Source: UBA877 sp035506155
GTDB lineage: Bacteria > Chloroflexota > Anaerolineae > Anaerolineales > Villigracilaceae
Assembly (NCBI GenBank): GCA_035506155.1
Contig: DATJPX010000021.1
Span: 62,001 to 126,000 of the forward strand
Length of the DNA: 64,000 bases
Direction of reading: 5' to 3'
The stretch's first letter is position 1. Every line of letters begins with the position of its first letter. Position numbers and translations under genes: made by a program. The notes under the pieces were generated by a model. It made no database searches and was not told the origin of the DNA. It was given only the letters and a program-made list of their open reading frames with translations. Shown here piece by piece: positions 8,278-16,995 of this stretch.

Positions 8278-8399
8278 CATACGAGCCATTCCCTGAAAAC
8301 CTACATAATACCGACATAAATTGAGCTGCCTGGAAAGACCCCGCTCCGGCGGATTGGCTATAAAATTGAAGGGTTAATTCCCGAACCCCTGACTTGAAT

Positions 8400-9659
8400 A
8401 TGACAACGAACCTGAACATCGCAGAATACGCAGTTCGGACGGCCCTGACGGAATTACAGTCCGGCAGGAAGCAGGCGGCCCGTTTCCTGGCGCAGCGCGC
8501 CATCATGCTGGCCCCCGATTTCGAGGACGGCTGGCTGATCCTGGCGGCCGTCTCCGGGCCGCGCGCCAGCCTGGAGTACTGCCAGCGGGCCCTGGAAATC
8601 AACCCCCAGAGCCCGCGCGCCCTGGCTGGCCTGGAGGATGCCCGGCGGCGGATCCAGGCGGAAAGCGGTCAGGCTTCCCTCCCGCTGGAAGCGCCGGGAA
8701 GGACCCGCGCGATCGAAGGCAAGACCCAGCCTCGCACGGTCGTCTCGCAGAAAGTCCAGGCCCATCACCAGACCCAGCTGCATTACAAACGCCGCTGGGG
8801 TCTGTACCTGATCGCCCCCTGGCTGATCGGCCTGGTCATCTTCAAGCTGGCGCCCATCCTGGCCACGCTCGGGATCTCCTTCACCGATTTCAACCTGATC
8901 AACCCCGACCATCTCGATTTCGTCGGGTTCCAAAACTACATCAGCCTGTTCCGGGATCCCAACCTGTGGACGGCTTTCCTCGGGACGTTCCGGCTGGCCT
9001 TGATCGTCATCCCCATCCAGGTGATCGCAGCCATCCTGCTGGCGACCCTGCTCAGCAACGAGAAATTGGTCTTCAAGAACACCCTGCGGATGCTGTTCTT
9101 CCTCCCGAGCATCATCCCGAGCGTCGCAGCCATGTTCATGTGGCAGGGATTTGTCAACCCGCGCAGCGGCTGGCTCAATCCGCTCCTGTTGAATCCGCTG
9201 GGGCTGGCAAAATACGTCCACTTCTCCACCCGGGGCGCCACGCCTTCCCTGATGATCCTCGCCACCTTCTGGTCGATCGGCCCGGGGTTCCTGATCATCA
9301 TGGGCGCCATGCAGGGCATCCCGCCGGACATTTACGAAGCCGCCCAGGTGGACGGGGCCGGCCGCCTGCGCCGTTTCTTCGCGATCACCCTGCCTCTGGT
9401 TTCGCCGGCGATCTTCTTCACCCTGATCCTCAACCTGACTTCCATCTTCGGCGGGGCCATCCTGCTCGACCGCGGCAATACGTTCAACAGCAGCCTGTCT
9501 TCGGTCGATTCCTACCTGTACTACATCCTCTTCGACACCTTCCATCTGGGATCGGCTGCCAGCCTGGCCTGGATCTTCTTTATCTTCATGCTGGTCGTCG
9601 TCCTGATCCTCTTCGCCACCTCGAAACGCTGGGTCTATTTCCCGGACCAGGAGAAGTGA
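8400..9659 (+). CDS. MalF-type sugar ABC permease with N-terminal TPR-like domain
   Basis: Membrane subunit of a carbohydrate (CUT1-type) ABC importer. Residues ~10-85 are an alpha-helical TPR-like segment ('AARFLAQRAIMLAPDFEDGW', 'YCQRALEINPQSPRAL'), then a linker. From ~135 comes a six-helix permease starting 'YLIAPWLIGLVIFKLAPI', with the ATPase-coupling EAA loop 'YEAAQVDGAG' followed by 'FFAITLPL'. Ordinary MalF-like permeases of this class are ~290-310 residues; this one is 419 because of the TPR-like front. ATG at 8400 is preferred over the in-frame TTG at 8394; no clear Shine-Dalgarno. Followed after 2 bases by the MalG partner. No binding protein or ATPase gene adjoins the pair. Confidence 0.88.
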   Translation: MTTNLNIAEYAVRTALTELQSGRKQAARFLAQRAIMLAPDFEDGWLILAAVSGPRASLEYCQRALEINPQSPRALAGLEDARRRIQAESGQASLPLEAPGRTRAIEGKTQPRTVVSQKVQAHHQTQLHYKRRWGLYLIAPWLIGLVIFKLAPILATLGISFTDFNLINPDHLDFVGFQNYISLFRDPNLWTAFLGTFRLALIVIPIQVIAAILLATLLSNEKLVFKNTLRMLFFLPSIIPSVAAMFMWQGFVNPRSGWLNPLLLNPLGLAKYVHFSTRGATPSLMILATFWSIGPGFLIIMGAMQGIPPDIYEAAQVDGAGRLRRFFAITLPLVSPAIFFTLILNLTSIFGGAILLDRGNTFNSSLSSVDSYLYYILFDTFHLGSAASLAWIFFIFMLVVVLILFATSKRWVYFPDQEK

Positions 9660-9661
9660 GC

Positions 9662-10750
9662 ATGATCTCCACACGTTACCGGCCGATACAGCCCGCCCCG
9701 GTCCAAAAAATCGCCCGCCCGTCCAGGATGCGGCGTTTCGTAAACCGGGTGAGCTACAACCTCTTTGCCTGGGTCATCCTGGTCATCTACCTCCTCCCGG
9801 TCGCCTACATGGTGGTGACCGCCTTCAAGCCCACCGACCAGCTCTCGGACAACAAGGCACCCTGGTATCCATCGAAGGTTGCGACCTACACTTACCTCAA
9901 CCACGACTTCCAGCTCTACCACGTCCCGACCGGCCAGGGGATGCTCGAGCTGGCCCTCGTCAATCCCGGCGTGGGCAGGAGCGAGTTCATCGATCCCCAG
10001 GATCCGACCGCCCGGGTGATCGAGTGGAAAGGCGACTGGAAATCCCTGCAGCCTTATTACGTGACGGACCTGGCGTGGGGGAACTTCACGAAGCTGTTCA
10101 CCAGCCTGCCCTTCCCGACCATGCTGGCCAACACCTTCCTGCTGGTCATGATCGGCGAGATCGGCGTGCTGGTCTCCTCGATCCTGGTTGCCTACGGGTT
10201 CTCCCGCTTCCCCCTCCCGGGCGGCGAGCTGCTCTTCTACGTGCTGATCGCCACGATCCTGATCCCGGAGAAAGTCACCTTCATCCCGACGTTTTTCTTC
10301 TACGTCAAAGTGCTGAACTGGCAGGGGACGATCTATCCGCTGGTGGTGAATCTCTTCTTCGGCAACGCCGTTTACATCTTCCTCCTGCGCCAGAACTTCA
10401 GGAGCCTGCCGCTCGACCAGGAGGAATCCGCCATGCTGGACGGGGCCGGACCGCTGCGCAGGCTGTTCTCGGTCGTCCTGCCGCAATCCTGGCCGGCCGT
10501 GGTGACCATTTCGCTACTCCAGTTCTTCTACGCCTGGAACGAGACCCGCCTGGCGTCCCTCTACCTGGGGACGAATTCGAAATTCATGCCCGTCTCCTTC
10601 GCCGTCCAGACCTACCAGTCCCTGGTGCCGATCCAGAACATGATCGAGGCCGGCAGCGTGATCATCCTGGTCATCCCGGTGATCATCCTGATCCTGTCGC
10701 AGCGCTTCTTCATGCGCAGCATGGTCATCACGGGCATGGAAAAAAGGTGA
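9662..10750 (+). CDS. MalG-type sugar ABC permease with enlarged extracellular loop
   Basis: Second permease of the pair, with an EAA loop 'ESAMLDGAGPLRRLFSVVLP' (residues ~255-275) and a typical C-terminus. Usual MalG-like permeases are ~275-300 residues; this one is 362. The extra length lies between the first helix ('LPVAYMVVTAFKPTDQL') and the second ('TMLANTFLLVMI'), about 85 residues, predicted outside the membrane. The start is 2 bases after the upstream stop. With no ATPase in the locus, the pair probably uses a shared MsmK/MalK-like ATPase encoded elsewhere. Confidence 0.88.
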   Translation: MISTRYRPIQPAPVQKIARPSRMRRFVNRVSYNLFAWVILVIYLLPVAYMVVTAFKPTDQLSDNKAPWYPSKVATYTYLNHDFQLYHVPTGQGMLELALVNPGVGRSEFIDPQDPTARVIEWKGDWKSLQPYYVTDLAWGNFTKLFTSLPFPTMLANTFLLVMIGEIGVLVSSILVAYGFSRFPLPGGELLFYVLIATILIPEKVTFIPTFFFYVKVLNWQGTIYPLVVNLFFGNAVYIFLLRQNFRSLPLDQEESAMLDGAGPLRRLFSVVLPQSWPAVVTISLLQFFYAWNETRLASLYLGTNSKFMPVSFAVQTYQSLVPIQNMIEAGSVIILVIPVIILILSQRFFMRSMVITGMEKR

Positions 10751-10795
10751 GAGGAAACGCTCGACCCGCACGACTCGATCCGGTTTGCTCCCGAG

Positions 10796-10824
10796 GGCCT
10801 GTCTCCAAAGACAGGCCTTTTTTT
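10796..10824 (+). terminator. Rho-independent terminator
   Basis: 9-bp perfect stem GGCCTGTCT / AGACAGGCC (10796-10804 with 10809-10817), 4-base loop, seven T. It closes the permease pair. Confidence 0.9.
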
Positions 10825-10836
10825 CCACCAGCCCGG

Positions 10837-10865
10837 TTGCACGTCCGGGCGGAACCCCCTATAAT
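10837..10865 (+). promoter_or_regulatory. Promoter TTGCAC-17-TATAAT
   Basis: -35 TTGCAC at 10837-10842, -10 TATAAT at 10860-10865, 17-bp spacer, directly behind the terminator. Drives the membrane-protein gene at 10909. Confidence 0.75.
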
Positions 10866-10908
10866 TTCTCCATAACCCTCATTCATCCGACTCTGGAGGA
10901 GACACCCC

Positions 10909-11547
10909 ATGCCCACTGCTTCCGCCCAACAAGCCCTCGCCATCCTGCGCCAGGGAAGCCAGACTTTCCAGTGGTACGTCATCCCACTACTGGCCTTCGT
11001 CTTTTACGTCTACACCGTCGAAGCCGAGAAACGCAACTGGAACCTGCTCCTGGCCGGGCTGGCCTTCTGGGGGATGGACTGGCTCAATGAAATCATCAAT
11101 GGATTGGTCTTCCACTTCACGAATTACGCCCCCATCTGGGGCGCGCCCGGCCGGACGGCCTTCCTCATCCTGATCGGCCTGAACATCGAGATCTGCTTCA
11201 TGTTCGCCGTCTCCGGGATCATCTGGTCGAAGATGCTCCTGCCGGACCGGAAGGCGAAGATCCTGGGCATCCCCAACCGGGCTTTCATCGCCGTAGCCGG
11301 GGCGGCCTTCTGCGTGGTCGTCGAATACGTCCTCAACTCGGCCGGCGCCCTGACCTGGGACTACACCTGGTGGAATCGCGGCGCTCCATGGCTGATCTTC
11401 CTCTTCGGTTACCTGACCTTCTTCATCGTCGCCTTCTGGGTCTTCGACATGAAAACGATGAAGAGCAAGCTGATCGCCGTTGGGACGATCTGGACCCTGG
11501 CCATCCTTTCCTTGATCGTTTTCATCCCGATCCTGCATTGGATCTAA
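10909..11547 (+). CDS. Polytopic membrane protein of unknown function
   Basis: 212 residues with about six hydrophobic helices ('YVIPLLAFVFYVY', 'LLLAGLAFWGMDWL', 'FLILIGLNIEICFMFAVSG', 'AFIAVAGAAFCVVVEYVL', 'WLIFLFGYLTFFIVAFWVF', 'WTLAILSLIVFIPIL'). Charged or polar residues inside helices ('MDWLNEIINGL', 'NIEICF', 'VVEYVLN') suggest a buried polar site. I do not recognise the family. GGAGGAG lies 8-14 bases before the ATG, and its own promoter and flanking terminator make it a single-gene unit. Confidence 0.75.
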   Translation: MPTASAQQALAILRQGSQTFQWYVIPLLAFVFYVYTVEAEKRNWNLLLAGLAFWGMDWLNEIINGLVFHFTNYAPIWGAPGRTAFLILIGLNIEICFMFAVSGIIWSKMLLPDRKAKILGIPNRAFIAVAGAAFCVVVEYVLNSAGALTWDYTWWNRGAPWLIFLFGYLTFFIVAFWVFDMKTMKSKLIAVGTIWTLAILSLIVFIPILHWI

Positions 11548-11728
11548 AAACCCGGCACGGCCCGCCTGTCTGACTCGAAGCAACCATCCAGGAACCTGAA
11601 GCAATCGCCCGGGGGCCGGGAGGAAGCGCATCGCACGCCGCGGGGTTCTAATAGATGCCCGGGCGTGGTTTGCTGGATCGAGGTCCCGCCCGGCATGACG
11701 AGAGGATCGCCGAAGGAGGAGTTGCGAT
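11548..11728. other. Intergenic stretch without recognised features
   Basis: About 180 bases of GC-rich sequence between two membrane-protein genes. I see the ribosome site (AAGGAGG) of the downstream gene and no convincing terminator or promoter pair. Confidence 0.6.
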
Positions 11729-14710
11729 ATGGAGCCCAGCCAACTGTCACGCCCCTACCGCCTGGTCCTGGTCCAGGAAATCGAACGCTGGCAGAAGGAG
11801 GGCCTGATCCCCGCCGAGCTGGCCACGGCGTTGCGCAAGCGCTACGATTACGATTTCCCATCTTCGGCTGCCGCTCCGGTGCCGCCGGCCCAGGCGACGG
11901 CAGCCGCGCCCGCCCCCGCACAAGCGCAACCCGGCAGCCCGCCCGTCCCCCGGCCCCGACTCAGCCTGGCCCAGACGCTCCTGAGCGAAACGAGCATCCG
12001 CATCTATCTCTACCTGGGTGCATTCTTCGTCATCTCGGCGGCTATGATCCTGGCCGTCCTGGTGGCCGGCCTGCGCCTGCCGATCCTCCTGGCGGTGACC
12101 GTCCTGTTCGGGGCGGGGTCGCTCCTGCTCAAGCGCCGCCTGCCGCAGCCCAGCTTCATCCTTTACCTGGTCTTTTCCGCCCTGCTGCCGATCACCGCCG
12201 GCGTCCTGGCGGACCTGGCAAAGCTGGCCGGGAGGGCATCCTCCACTTACTGGCTGGTCGTCCTCCTGGCCATGGCCCTGGTCTGGGCCTTCAGCGCCTG
12301 GCTGTTTTCATCCCGTTTCTTCAGCCTGACCGCCCTGCTGGCCCTGGATGGCGCGGCGGCGATGGCCGGCCGGCTGGCGAGCGAGCCGAGGACGATCACC
12401 TTCCTGTTCTTCCTGACCCTGTCCAGCCTGGCCGGATTGGTCGGGGCTTTCCTGCTCAAACGCTGGCGGGGGCAAAAATTTGCCCTGCCTGTTTTCATCC
12501 TCGCCCAGGTCCAGCAGGCGCTGTTCCTGCTCGTCGCAACCAGTGCCCTGCTCGACAACCTGGTCACCAACGAATTCGGCTGGCAGCTGGTCTCGACCGG
12601 CACCTGGATCCTGGCGACCGGGTTTTATGCCCTCAGCGACGCCGTGATCCCGTTCCTCCTGTTCCCCTGGGCGACCGCTGCGGCGCTGATGCCGGTCGGC
12701 TGGCTGGCAATCGTCCGCTCCGGGTCCGGCCCGGAGACGTCAGCTTTCGCCCTGGTTGCCTGGGGAATGCTCATGACTGCTGCCGGGAACCTGTTCCTGC
12801 GCTTCGAGAACCGAGTCCGGCATTACTCCCTGCCGGTCGGGCTGGCGGCCGTCCCGCTCCTGCTGGCGGGCAGCCTGGTCGGGCTGTACAAGGACGCCTG
12901 GCTGGGGTTGGGGCTGTTCCTGGGGAGCGGCGTCCTGCTAGCCCTCTTCCAGATCGTCCGCCCCCGGCCGTGGGTCTGGACGTTCTCCCTCGGGTTCGGG
13001 CTGGCTGCCTACCTGACCTTTTTCCATATTCCTCCGACCGCCCTCGTCGAGAATTACATTTGCTCCCAGCTGGCCGGCGCGACCCTGCTCCTGATGCTCC
13101 CGGATATGCTCCTGCCGTCGTCGAAAGCGCTGCCTGGCTGGCGCTGGCCGCTGCGCGGCTGGGCCATCCTGGCCGCATCGGCGACCCTGCTGTCGGGCCT
13201 GTTGATCCTCGCCTTCGGCTCTCACCAAGACGTGTGGGTGATGGCAGTCACGCTGGGGCTGGCCGGACTTCTCTACCTGGCTTATGCCCTGCGCCTGCGG
13301 AAAGCCTGGCTCGGCGGCCTGTTCACGCTGCACCTCGCCCTGGCCCTGACCTTCGGGCTCTCCGCGTACGAGGTCCACGCCTGGCTCCCGATCCTCGCCG
13401 GGCTGGCAATGCTCTTCTACGTCGCCGGAGCCCTGCTGGCCTGGAAGGGCTCGAAGCCCTGGTCGGTCGTTCTCCGGGCCAGCGCCCTGACCCTGGCGGG
13501 CGTGCTCTGCCTGGCGGCATTCTTATACGACCATGCCGACCGGGCCATCTACGTCACCGTCCTGGCCAGCCTCTTCCTGACCGAGACCTTCCGGACGGCA
13601 TGGCTCGAGACGTTCACCCCGGCTTTCTACTCCATCGCGTTCATTATGACCTTGATCGACGGCAAGGTCGAGCCGCGCGTTTATTTCCCGGCCGGAATTA
13701 CGATCCTTTTCCTCGGCCTGGACCTCCTCTTTACCCGCCTGAAGGCTGCCCGCCCGCTGAAATGGGCGACGCGCCTCCTGGGTGCGACCGCCGCGTGCGT
13801 GACGCTGGTCCTGGCGCTGCTCCCGAAGCATCTGCAGGGAGCCGCGGCGATCGCCTGCGGGGTCCTGGCGAGCCTGTTCGTCCTGCAGGCGCTGGTCTAC
13901 CGCCAGCCTCGCCTGGGATATATTGCCGCAGCCTTCCTGTCGTTCTCCGTCCTGTTCACGAACCTGAAATTCGTGCCGGACCGCTGGCTGTGGTCACTGA
14001 TCGGTACTGCCATCGTCTTCTATGCACTCAGCCTGCCGCGCGGACTCCAGAGGGGGCCGGGTTGGGACGTCGTACTGCGTTGCAGCGGATTGGGGCTGGC
14101 CAGCCTGACAGCCCTCTCGGCGCCGCTCGAACGGTCCGGGCTGCTGGCCAGCCTGCCCGTGGCGCTCGCGGCCAGCCTGTGGGCCGTGGAAGCCTTCCGC
14201 CGGCGGAACGTCTGGCTGGGATTCCCGGCCAACGGCCTCTACCTGATGGCCTACTTCATGATCCTGGCCACCCTGAAGGTGGACCAACCCCAGTTCTTCT
14301 CCGTCGGTGCGGCGGTCCTGGGGCTGTTGATGCACTACCTGCTGAGGCGCGCCGGCAGCCGGGCAGGCGCCTTCCTGACCGGGCTGTTCTCCCAGCTCGT
14401 CCTGCTGAGCACCACTTACATCCAGATGACCGGAACCAAGGACATCTGGTACTTTGCGGTGCTCTTCTTCCAGGCATTGGTGGTCCTGGGGTACGGGATC
14501 GTGATCCGCTCGCGCAGCCTGGTCATCACGCCGATCGTCATGCTCGTCCTTGGGGTTGCCACAGTCGTCTTCAGCATCCTGCATGACATCTCGACCGTCA
14601 TCCTGATCGGCTGCACCGGGATCGGCCTGATCCTGGCCGGGATCGCCGCCCTACTGCTGCGCGAACGAATCGCCAGCCTGCGCGACCAGCTGCGGGACTG
14701 GCACGCCTGA
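11729..14710 (+). CDS. Large (993-residue) multi-helix membrane protein
   Basis: Residues 1-45 form a short soluble helix region ('LVLVQEIERWQKEGLIPAEL'), followed by an Ala/Pro-rich linker (~50-90). The rest, to ~980, is a succession of two dozen or more hydrophobic helices with few loops. The C-terminal end is charged. The layout (short N-terminal helical piece, then many helices) recalls DUF2157-type and SCO7613-like membrane proteins, but I cannot confirm the family. Function unknown. AAGGAGG precedes the ATG by 9 bases. Confidence 0.78.
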   Translation: MEPSQLSRPYRLVLVQEIERWQKEGLIPAELATALRKRYDYDFPSSAAAPVPPAQATAAAPAPAQAQPGSPPVPRPRLSLAQTLLSETSIRIYLYLGAFFVISAAMILAVLVAGLRLPILLAVTVLFGAGSLLLKRRLPQPSFILYLVFSALLPITAGVLADLAKLAGRASSTYWLVVLLAMALVWAFSAWLFSSRFFSLTALLALDGAAAMAGRLASEPRTITFLFFLTLSSLAGLVGAFLLKRWRGQKFALPVFILAQVQQALFLLVATSALLDNLVTNEFGWQLVSTGTWILATGFYALSDAVIPFLLFPWATAAALMPVGWLAIVRSGSGPETSAFALVAWGMLMTAAGNLFLRFENRVRHYSLPVGLAAVPLLLAGSLVGLYKDAWLGLGLFLGSGVLLALFQIVRPRPWVWTFSLGFGLAAYLTFFHIPPTALVENYICSQLAGATLLLMLPDMLLPSSKALPGWRWPLRGWAILAASATLLSGLLILAFGSHQDVWVMAVTLGLAGLLYLAYALRLRKAWLGGLFTLHLALALTFGLSAYEVHAWLPILAGLAMLFYVAGALLAWKGSKPWSVVLRASALTLAGVLCLAAFLYDHADRAIYVTVLASLFLTETFRTAWLETFTPAFYSIAFIMTLIDGKVEPRVYFPAGITILFLGLDLLFTRLKAARPLKWATRLLGATAACVTLVLALLPKHLQGAAAIACGVLASLFVLQALVYRQPRLGYIAAAFLSFSVLFTNLKFVPDRWLWSLIGTAIVFYALSLPRGLQRGPGWDVVLRCSGLGLASLTALSAPLERSGLLASLPVALAASLWAVEAFRRRNVWLGFPANGLYLMAYFMILATLKVDQPQFFSVGAAVLGLLMHYLLRRAGSRAGAFLTGLFSQLVLLSTTYIQMTGTKDIWYFAVLFFQALVVLGYGIVIRSRSLVITPIVMLVLGVATVVFSILHDISTVILIGCTGIGLILAGIAALLLRERIASLRDQLRDWHA

Positions 14711-14728
14711 CCCGGGGCTTGCAAATGA

Positions 14729-14762
14729 AAAAAGCGATGGACGGCTTGGTCCATCGCTTTTT
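14729..14762. terminator. Bidirectional Rho-independent terminator
   Basis: 14-bp perfect stem (14729-14742 with 14749-14762), 6-base loop, with A5/T5 at the stem base so it can work in both directions. It separates the convergent genes ending at 14710 and 14782. Confidence 0.9.
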
Positions 14763-14781
14763 GGTTCCGGTCGAAACTCCC

Positions 14782-15591
14782 CTACGGCAGGAAAGCTTTC
14801 AACGTGCCGTGGGGATCGATGATGGACTGCAGCTCCGAATAAGGAACGGTGACCTCCTGGGGCCCGGCCACATAAGCCGCCACCTGGTATTCATCGAAGG
14901 TGATCAACAGTCCTTGGGCGGTGACATTCCAGTTGGTGTAATTCTCCGGGAGGGGCGCGGCGCCGCTGGAATTGGCCCCGAAATCGATATTACGCTTGCC
15001 CAACTCCGTGCTGCAGTAATTGGCGATCAGGTCGAGATAATTCGAATTGGGCAGGAAAAGCTGGTCGAGGGTGACGTCCGAACCGGCCTCCAGATCGTAA
15101 GTCACGGTCCGGCTGTGCGAAACCGGATGGGCCGCCCCGGCAATGTAGATCAGGATGTCGAACTTGATGCTGAGGATGTTCCCGGCTGGCGAGAGCACCT
15201 TGTACGATTGGTCGTATGTACTGCCGCCCCCGCCGGGAACTGCCACCGCCACGCGGGCGTTATCCCGGAATTTGGCGATCTCTTCCTGGGTCAATCCGGA
15301 CATCTCGTTGTTGAAATTGACGACCCGCTGGTCGTCGCTGCCTTGCAGGAAAGGCGTCCCGGCTTTGACGGTGTAGGCCGGGGATTTCCCGGTCTCGTCC
15401 GTGGGGGTGGAGACCAGGCTGACGACCTGGTAGAGTGGAACGGGGGTGAAAGTGGGGGATGGCTGCGTCGTCGGGGTGGACGCGGACGTGGCCGTAGCCT
15501 GGGCAGGCGCATTGGATCCGCAGGCCAGGACGGCCAGGACGAGGATACCTGCCGCCAATCCCAGGGCGGCTCTATTTGGATTACGGTTCAT
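14782..15591 (-). CDS. Lipoprotein with RsiV-like (DUF3298-type) domain
   Basis: Secreted lipoprotein of 269 residues. The signal peptide ends in lipobox 'VLAC', followed by a Thr/Ser/Pro-rich linker (~25-55). The C-terminal ~100 residues carry the RsiV-like pattern 'AAHPVSHSRTVTYDLEAGSDVTLDQLFLP', typical of DUF3298 in RsiV and PdaC-like envelope proteins. Function is not known; members may bind peptidoglycan-related ligands. Start set at 15591, where AAAAGGAG lies 7 bases upstream; the in-frame TTG at 15609 is less likely. Confidence 0.78.
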   Translation of the reverse strand: MNRNPNRAALGLAAGILVLAVLACGSNAPAQATATSASTPTTQPSPTFTPVPLYQVVSLVSTPTDETGKSPAYTVKAGTPFLQGSDDQRVVNFNNEMSGLTQEEIAKFRDNARVAVAVPGGGGSTYDQSYKVLSPAGNILSIKFDILIYIAGAAHPVSHSRTVTYDLEAGSDVTLDQLFLPNSNYLDLIANYCSTELGKRNIDFGANSSGAAPLPENYTNWNVTAQGLLITFDEYQVAAYVAGPQEVTVPYSELQSIIDPHGTLKAFLP

Positions 15592-15609
15592 GGATGCTCC
15601 TTTTACCAA

Positions 15610-16839
15610 TCAAGATTCCTTGAGAAGTTTTTCTTCCAGCCGGGCTTGGCGGCGCCCGAGTTCTTCCATCCAGTGATTATACATGTAGCGCGGGATGTCG
15701 AGGCTGCCGACCTGCTCGACGGCCCGCCGGGTCCATTCGAGGGCCTGGCGGTAATCCCGGCGCCGGTGTTCGTAATGCTTGGCCAGCTCGACCTGGGCGT
15801 AGACGTGGCCGCGGTCGGCCGCCTGCTCCCATAAACGGACGGCGGTCTCCAGGTCGCCCCGGCGTTTCTGCAGGCGCGAGAGACGCTCGACCGCCAGTTC
15901 GAAATCCGCCTGGGGCAGCTCCATCTCCAGGCCGCGCTCGAACAGGCGGGCGGCCTTGTCCCATTCGCCCAGGTCCTCGAACAGCTTGGCCAGCGCGATC
16001 ACATCCAGGCCGTGCTCAACCATCTCGCTGAACGGGTCTGCGAGCATCGCCGCCACATGCGAGAGCAGGGCCGCCATCGCCACCACGTCCATGGCGTTGT
16101 GATAGAAGACTCCCTTGAGCGGACGGGCGTCCCGGGTGCGCAGGTAATCGAAGTAAAGGTAGGGGATCTCGTAGCCGGGGACTTCCTCCAGGCTGCGCGG
16201 TGCCGAGAGTACATTCTCCTCGAGGTATTTCAGGGCCCGGCTGGGCAGGCGGTCCCGCCACAACCGGCGGGCCAGTGGAAGCAGGTCCAGGTGGGCATAA
16301 TCTGTGAAAGGACAGGGGATCTGGTGCAGGGCGTAGCGGGTGTTGAGCAGCGGCGCGTCGAAGGCTTTGCCGTTGAAGGTGACCAGCGCCTGGCAGGGAG
16401 CCAGGAAGCCGGTCAGGCCTTCGAGCAGGGCGGCCTCCTCAGCCGGATCGCGCATAAAGAACTGCCGGAGGCGGAATTCGCCTTTGATGAAGCGCCCCAC
16501 CCCCACCAGGAAGGCGTACGTACCGGTTCCGCCGGCCAGGCCGCTCGTCTCGGTGTCGAGGAAGGCATACGCCTCCAGCGGCAGGTCCCGGAAGCGGGCC
16601 TCCTTCGCCCAGGCAGAGAGGGCTTCGAAGCGGGCCTCCGGCAGGATGCCGGCCTGTCCATGGCGATAATCCGCAGCGAAGACCTGCTCGGCCACGAACG
16701 TCTCGCCGGTCGGGGTGGGCTGGTAGGCGCCGGCGACGACCGAGTCGATCTCGTGGCGGGCATCCGCCGGCGGCTTCGGCAGATCCGCCGCCCCGACTTT
16801 GACGCCCAGGGACTTCAGCTTATCGGATAACGAAGGCAT
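15610..16839 (-). CDS. YprB-type RNase H-like exonuclease with C-terminal TPRs
   Basis: Residues ~85-270 form a DnaQ/RNase H-like 3'-5' exonuclease domain of the YprB family: ExoI motif 'AFLDTETSGL', ExoII 'VTFNGKAFDAPLLNTR', ExoIII-like 'YHNAMDVVAMA'. Residues ~285-400 are TPR-like repeats ('WDKAARLFERGLEMELP', 'LETAVRLWEQAADRGHVYAQ', 'YRQALEWTRRAVEQ'), suggesting a protein partner. Nucleic-acid target unknown. The start codon has no Shine-Dalgarno; a TACAAT hexamer lies 7 bases upstream, so the mRNA may be leaderless. The downstream lipoprotein gene begins 18 bases after the stop. Confidence 0.85.
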   Translation of the reverse strand: MPSLSDKLKSLGVKVGAADLPKPPADARHEIDSVVAGAYQPTPTGETFVAEQVFAADYRHGQAGILPEARFEALSAWAKEARFRDLPLEAYAFLDTETSGLAGGTGTYAFLVGVGRFIKGEFRLRQFFMRDPAEEAALLEGLTGFLAPCQALVTFNGKAFDAPLLNTRYALHQIPCPFTDYAHLDLLPLARRLWRDRLPSRALKYLEENVLSAPRSLEEVPGYEIPYLYFDYLRTRDARPLKGVFYHNAMDVVAMAALLSHVAAMLADPFSEMVEHGLDVIALAKLFEDLGEWDKAARLFERGLEMELPQADFELAVERLSRLQKRRGDLETAVRLWEQAADRGHVYAQVELAKHYEHRRRDYRQALEWTRRAVEQVGSLDIPRYMYNHWMEELGRRQARLEEKLLKES

Positions 16840-16846
16840 GGACGCT

Positions 16847-16852
16847 ATTGTA
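16847..16852 (-). promoter_or_regulatory. -10 hexamer TACAAT of the YprB-type gene
   Basis: TACAAT read on the minus strand, ending 7 bases before the ATG. The predicted start site is at or next to the start codon. The -35 region is poor. Confidence 0.4.
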
Positions 16853-16924
16853 ATGCAAGGTCGGGAAGTTGATGCCGGAATTCCGGACCGGCTCCCGACA
16901 TTCCTTAAAATTTCCTCCAGGTGA

Positions 16925-16953
16925 TTGACAAGCGAGGGTATTTATCCTATACT
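16925..16953 (+). promoter_or_regulatory. Consensus sigma-70-type promoter of the LacI gene and sugar operon
   Basis: -35 TTGACA (16925-16930), -10 TATACT (16948-16953), spacer 17 bp. The operators at 16952-16984 begin within the -10 and cover the expected start site. Confidence 0.85.
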
Positions 16954-16984
16954 ATGAAAGCGCTTTCTGAAAACGCTTTCATAG
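16952..16984. promoter_or_regulatory. Tandem LacI-family operators
   Basis: A perfect palindrome GAAAGCGCTTTC (16956-16967) is followed after one base by the near-palindrome GAAAACGCTTTC (16969-16980). The pair also sits in a larger inverted repeat, CTATGAAAGCG (16952-16962) and CGCTTTCATAG (16974-16984). The half-sites with a central CG match LacI/GalR-family operators. Position over the start site implies repression, most simply autoregulation by the LacI protein encoded next. Confidence 0.85.
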
Positions 16985-16995
16985 GATGTGATTCC

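Noticed and set aside
8966..9661. Upstream extension of the MalG-type permease frame
   Set aside because: It overlaps the MalF-type gene in another frame and is Arg/Pro-rich; the true start is the ATG at 9662, two bases after the MalF stop.
11665..14586. A 973-residue plus-strand frame overlapping the large membrane protein
   Set aside because: Arg/Pro/Gly-rich translation typical of an off-frame shadow; the alternative frame encodes regular hydrophobic helices and has a good ribosome site.
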